NCBI GenBank assembly: GCA_011087745.1
Contig: JAALLB010000051.1
Span: 1 to 9,382, forward strand
From: Hyphomicrobiales bacterium
GTDB taxonomy: Bacteria > Pseudomonadota > Alphaproteobacteria > Rhizobiales > Rhizobiaceae
Reading direction: 5' to 3'
DNA: 9,382 nt
A model generated the notes under the pieces. That model made no database searches. It was not told the origin of the DNA and saw nothing but the letters and a program-made list of their open reading frames with translations. The stretch's first letter is position 1. Every line of letters starts with the position of its first letter. Below, piece after piece: positions 6,791-9,382 of the stretch. Position numbers and translations under genes: made by a program.

Positions 6791-7936
6791 TTACGTCTTT
6801 CTAATTGGTAAGCGGTCACGCACAAGTTGCGTCCAAAAATTGGCGCCGATTGGTAATAATTTGTCATTGAAGTCATAGTCAGAAGCATGCAGCGGTTGCC
6901 CTTGAGCACCTTCCATACCATTGCCAAGCAATATGAAACAGCCCGGCACTGCTACACAAAAATGGGCAAAGTCTTCAGAAAAGCTCATTTGTGCACAATC
7001 GCCAATCGCATCAAGTCCAACTGACTGAGCAGTTGAAAGTGCGGCCATCGTCGGTGCTTCTGTATTAATTGTTTCAATAAACTCTGTGTTAAAGTTCATG
7101 CTTGCTGTAACCCCATGGGTTTCAGCAACACCTTTAACGATCTGTCGCATAAAGCGCTCTACGTCCTTTCGATCTTCCGGGATCCGAGCCCGTACATCAC
7201 CTTTGAGGGTTGCATGCCCAGGCAATACGTTGCGTTGACCATCCGTCAGGAATTCTGTGACCGAAACAACTGCACCTGTGCTGGGCGCAAGTTTTCGAGA
7301 TACGATGGTTTGCAATGCCTGTACCATTTCAGCGCCTACAGTGATGGCGTCAACGCCAACGTGCGGCATCGAAGCGTGACCACCTTTTCCAACAATCTCG
7401 ATTTCAAAGAGGCTTTCGCTGGCACAAATTTGACCAACACGGGTTGAAAACTGGACTAATGCTGATCCGGGAAGATTGTGGATCGCATAAACTTCATCGA
7501 TCGGAAACTGATTAAGAAAACCATCATCGAGCATCGCTCGAGCTCCCAACCCGTGTTCTTCGTTTGGCTGGAATATGAATACGACTGTCCCGTCAAATCC
7601 TTCATCCTTCGCCAAAGTTTCAGCTGCCCCCAACAACATTGTTGTATGCCCGTCATGACCGCAGGCATGCATTACACCCGGATTAGTTGAGACATAATCG
7701 TGCGTACTGGTTTCTGTGATCGGTAAAGCATCCATATCTGCTCGAATGCCAATTGCGCTATTACCGTTGCCAATTCGCAACACACCAACCACACCAACAC
7801 CTTCATGAACCTCGAGACCCAAGTCACGCAAAATACCGGCTACCTTTGCTTTTATTCGCGTTTTTTGAAACCCAAGTTCAGGTTCGCGGTGAAAGTCCTG
7901 GCGCCAATCGGATAGTTTTTTATGAAATTCTTGCAT
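6791..7936 (-). CDS. M20-family (M20D-like) amidohydrolase / aminoacylase
   Basis: This is a zinc- or manganese-type amidohydrolase of the hippurate hydrolase/IAA-amino-acid hydrolase group, which cleaves N-acyl amino acids to acid plus amino acid. The 381 residues are full length. Metal-site residues are all present: C92 and H94 in MHACGHDGH, the E126-E127 pair in FQPNEEHGLG, H153 in AIHNLPG, and H350 in LHASDYDFND. A dimerisation domain with GGHASMPH lies at about 175-290. There is no signal peptide, so it is cytoplasmic. The ATG has AAAGGAAA about 5 nt upstream. It is followed after 2 nt by the ammonia-lyase and preceded by 133 nt beyond the transporter. That gap contains a TTGATCAA palindrome but no convincing gene or promoter. 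E. coli ygeX is also adjacent to an M20-family gene (ygeY), so the natural substrate may be an N-acyl diaminopropionate or similar; this is inference. Confidence 0.9.
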   Translation of the reverse strand: MQEFHKKLSDWRQDFHREPELGFQKTRIKAKVAGILRDLGLEVHEGVGVVGVLRIGNGNSAIGIRADMDALPITETSTHDYVSTNPGVMHACGHDGHTTMLLGAAETLAKDEGFDGTVVFIFQPNEEHGLGARAMLDDGFLNQFPIDEVYAIHNLPGSALVQFSTRVGQICASESLFEIEIVGKGGHASMPHVGVDAITVGAEMVQALQTIVSRKLAPSTGAVVSVTEFLTDGQRNVLPGHATLKGDVRARIPEDRKDVERFMRQIVKGVAETHGVTASMNFNTEFIETINTEAPTMAALSTAQSVGLDAIGDCAQMSFSEDFAHFCVAVPGCFILLGNGMEGAQGQPLHASDYDFNDKLLPIGANFWTQLVRDRLPIRKT

Positions 7937-8069
7937 TTCATTTCCTTTGACTGTTATTCACAATTTAGGCAATTTGACTGAGATTATTCATCAAAGTTTG
8001 TTGATTGCTTGATCAATTTCATCCCAAATTTTTATAATTTTTCGCATTGGCTTCCAAATCTTTGCAAAA

Positions 8070-9128
8070 TCAAAAGCACCACGGAATTGGTTCATATTTG
8101 TCATCGGTAACCAGATAATCGTCAATCGGCGCGGTTGCATTGGTAACGGATGCCCGCATTGGAATGGAAGAGACCAGGGTCTTTTTACGGTAGTTCTCGC
8201 GGTAGATCATGAAGATGCCACTGGCCAAGATCATGCCAATTCCGATCCAGGAAATAAGATCCGGCCAATCATTCCACATAACTATCTCCCACATGACAAC
8301 CATCGGCAAAGCGATATATTCAAAAGGGGCAACAAAGGTAGCCTCGACATTTGAATACACATTGGTGGAGGCAACAGACAGATTGAGAACAATAACCGCA
8401 GTCACGACAAGCAAGCCAAGTTCTGTCCAACTTGGCGTTTGCCATGGACGCAGTAGGAACTGCCATATCTGCCCGTCTGGAATTTGAGGATTGAACAGGA
8501 AAATGAGCAAAACACCAACTACCCCGGTCACCAGGTATATGAGGTTTTGTGCCGCGACCATGGCAGCTACTTCCGCTTCGTTGCGGATATAGCGGGTGAT
8601 GAGCTGGAAGGCGGAGTATGAAACAGCTGAAGCTACCGGCAATAAATAGGCAAGCTCGAATGTATTTGAACCGGGTTTCACAATGATAATCACGCCAACC
8701 AATCCGACTACGACCGCCATAATGCGGTAAAGACCAAGCTGTTCCCCCAACAAGGGCACGGACATAACCGAAATAATCAAAGGAGCGGTGAAGAAAATTG
8801 CGGTTGTATCTGCAAGGCTTAACGTTGCAAGTGGCAGGAAGAAAAACAGCATTGCACCAACAAGGCAAAACCCTCTACCAAGGAGTTTAAGCCAGATTAT
8901 AAAGTTTATTTTAGCAATACTTGACCATGTAATTGGCACGAGCATCACGATAAAAAGTGCAATGGCTGCTCGTATTGCCATAATTTCGAAAATTGAAAGT
9001 CTGTCACTCATCAATTTGATCAAAGAGTCATTTAGAGGGATGACAGCCATGGCAAAAATAAAAAAACCAATCGCGACTGCTGGCCGGGACATTATCTCCA
9101 TAAAACTGTTTTGATCATTACTAGTCAT
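8070..9128 (-). CDS. EamA (DMT superfamily) transporter, 10 membrane segments
   Basis: This is an inner-membrane drug/metabolite transporter of the EamA type, 352 residues. Ten hydrophobic segments can be placed at about 17-36, 46-67, 77-101, 106-128, 134-152, 158-181, 187-212, 235-255, 262-285 and 290-309. The two halves each form the five-helix EamA repeat. Typical features are the early PLNDSLIKLM after helix 1, SLADTTAIFFTAPLI in helix 4 and VEATFVAPFEYIALP in the second repeat. A hydrophilic C-terminal tail of about 40 residues, ending IPWCF, is longer than in many relatives. The ATG at 9128 has no strong ribosome binding site. An in-frame ATG nine codons later is possible but no better supported. 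The gene ends in TGA. It is the first gene on the minus strand, followed by the amidohydrolase, and may move the substrate or product of that pathway. Members export amino acids or metabolites, but direction and substrate cannot be read here. Confidence 0.9.
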   Translation of the reverse strand: MTSNDQNSFMEIMSRPAVAIGFFIFAMAVIPLNDSLIKLMSDRLSIFEIMAIRAAIALFIVMLVPITWSSIAKINFIIWLKLLGRGFCLVGAMLFFFLPLATLSLADTTAIFFTAPLIISVMSVPLLGEQLGLYRIMAVVVGLVGVIIIVKPGSNTFELAYLLPVASAVSYSAFQLITRYIRNEAEVAAMVAAQNLIYLVTGVVGVLLIFLFNPQIPDGQIWQFLLRPWQTPSWTELGLLVVTAVIVLNLSVASTNVYSNVEATFVAPFEYIALPMVVMWEIVMWNDWPDLISWIGIGMILASGIFMIYRENYRKKTLVSSIPMRASVTNATAPIDDYLVTDDKYEPIPWCF

Positions 9129-9303
9129 TGCCCATTTTTGTCTGCTTTGCCTGCTTCAGACAATGTTCAAAAGCGCCACGTTTAAGAATATTTTCAGAAG
9201 CGTTAACTAGTAAACAAAACCAAGCAACTGCTGCAGATCTTTAGCGAAGGTCCAAGTCGCAAATATACATCGAAAGTCTGAACTGAGTTGGTTAGACTGG
9301 TGT

Positions 9304-9382
9304 ATGGATCCACTACTAGAGCCCTATACATTATACCCATCCTACTCCAAAACCCGAATGTTTTGGTGTGATATGATACGAA
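9304..9382 (+). CDS. Possible 5' end of a plus-strand gene, cut by the window edge
   Basis: An ATG at 9304 opens a frame that stays open for 26 codons to the window end (MDPLLEPYTLYPSYS, then KTRMFWCDMIR). The composition looks protein-like, but I recognise no family and see no convincing ribosome binding site. The minus strand also has a frame open from the edge to about 9209, so openness alone is weak evidence. The remaining bases 9129-9303 hold no gene I can support; they are probably the divergent promoter region of this gene and the EamA gene. Confidence 0.3.
   Translation, partial: MDPLLEPYTLYPSYSKTRMFWCDMIR

Noticed and set aside
7982..8046. An 18-codon minus-strand frame (MRKIIKIWDEIDQ...) between the transporter and amidohydrolase
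   Set aside because: It is very short, has no ribosome binding site and lies in AT-rich DNA where such frames arise by chance.
8320..8868. A 182-codon minus-strand frame inside the EamA gene
   Set aside because: It is a different frame of the same strand within a clear 10-helix transporter and is rich in Cys, Arg and His, as frame shadows are.
9129..9303. A promoter for the EamA gene (TTTACT, 18-bp spacer, TATTCT on the minus strand, 9185-9214)
   Set aside because: Matches are only 4 of 6 for both boxes with an 18-bp spacer, which is expected by chance in this AT-rich stretch.

Overview
This 9.4 kb window looks like chromosomal DNA of a moderately low-GC alphaproteobacterium, possibly Hyphomicrobiales- or Rhodobacterales-like. 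That placement is inferred from protein style and gene content, not from a marker gene. No tRNA, rRNA, CRISPR array, insertion sequence or phage gene is visible, and no stretch over 300 bases lacks a gene.

The left half is on the plus strand. It carries gatC, a small secreted cysteine-containing protein of unknown function, and gatA, which encode two subunits of the tRNA-dependent amidotransferase. gatB is not here. Next come a small ABM-domain protein, a phytanoyl-CoA dioxygenase-type gene broken by an in-frame TAG, and prfB (release factor 2). prfB has a textbook programmed +1 frameshift site: an internal Shine-Dalgarno, then CTT TGA C. Candidate sigma70-type promoters with 17 bp spacers precede gatC and prfB.

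The right half is on the minus strand and reads from right to left: an EamA-family transporter, an M20-family amidohydrolase, a diaminopropionate ammonia-lyase (dpaL/ygeX type) and an Lrp/AsnC-family regulator. Amidohydrolase and lyase are 2 nt apart. Together they suggest a locus for uptake or export, deacylation and deamination of an (acyl-)diamino acid, controlled by the AsnC-type protein. The lyase has a one-base frameshift and the regulator an in-frame TAA, so as sequenced the locus could not work normally. The window ends in about 250 bases with at most a short open start of another plus-strand gene.

The most notable observation is the set of three single-base-scale lesions in accessory genes beside intact core translation genes. 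Both nonsense codons are one C-to-T change away from glutamine codons. One lies exactly between the two iron ligands of an HxD motif, where Gln is usual. Since TAG, TAA and TGA all end intact genes here, recent pseudogenisation or sequence error is more likely than a changed genetic code. Suppression by near-cognate glutamine tRNAs would nevertheless restore the expected residues and is worth testing.
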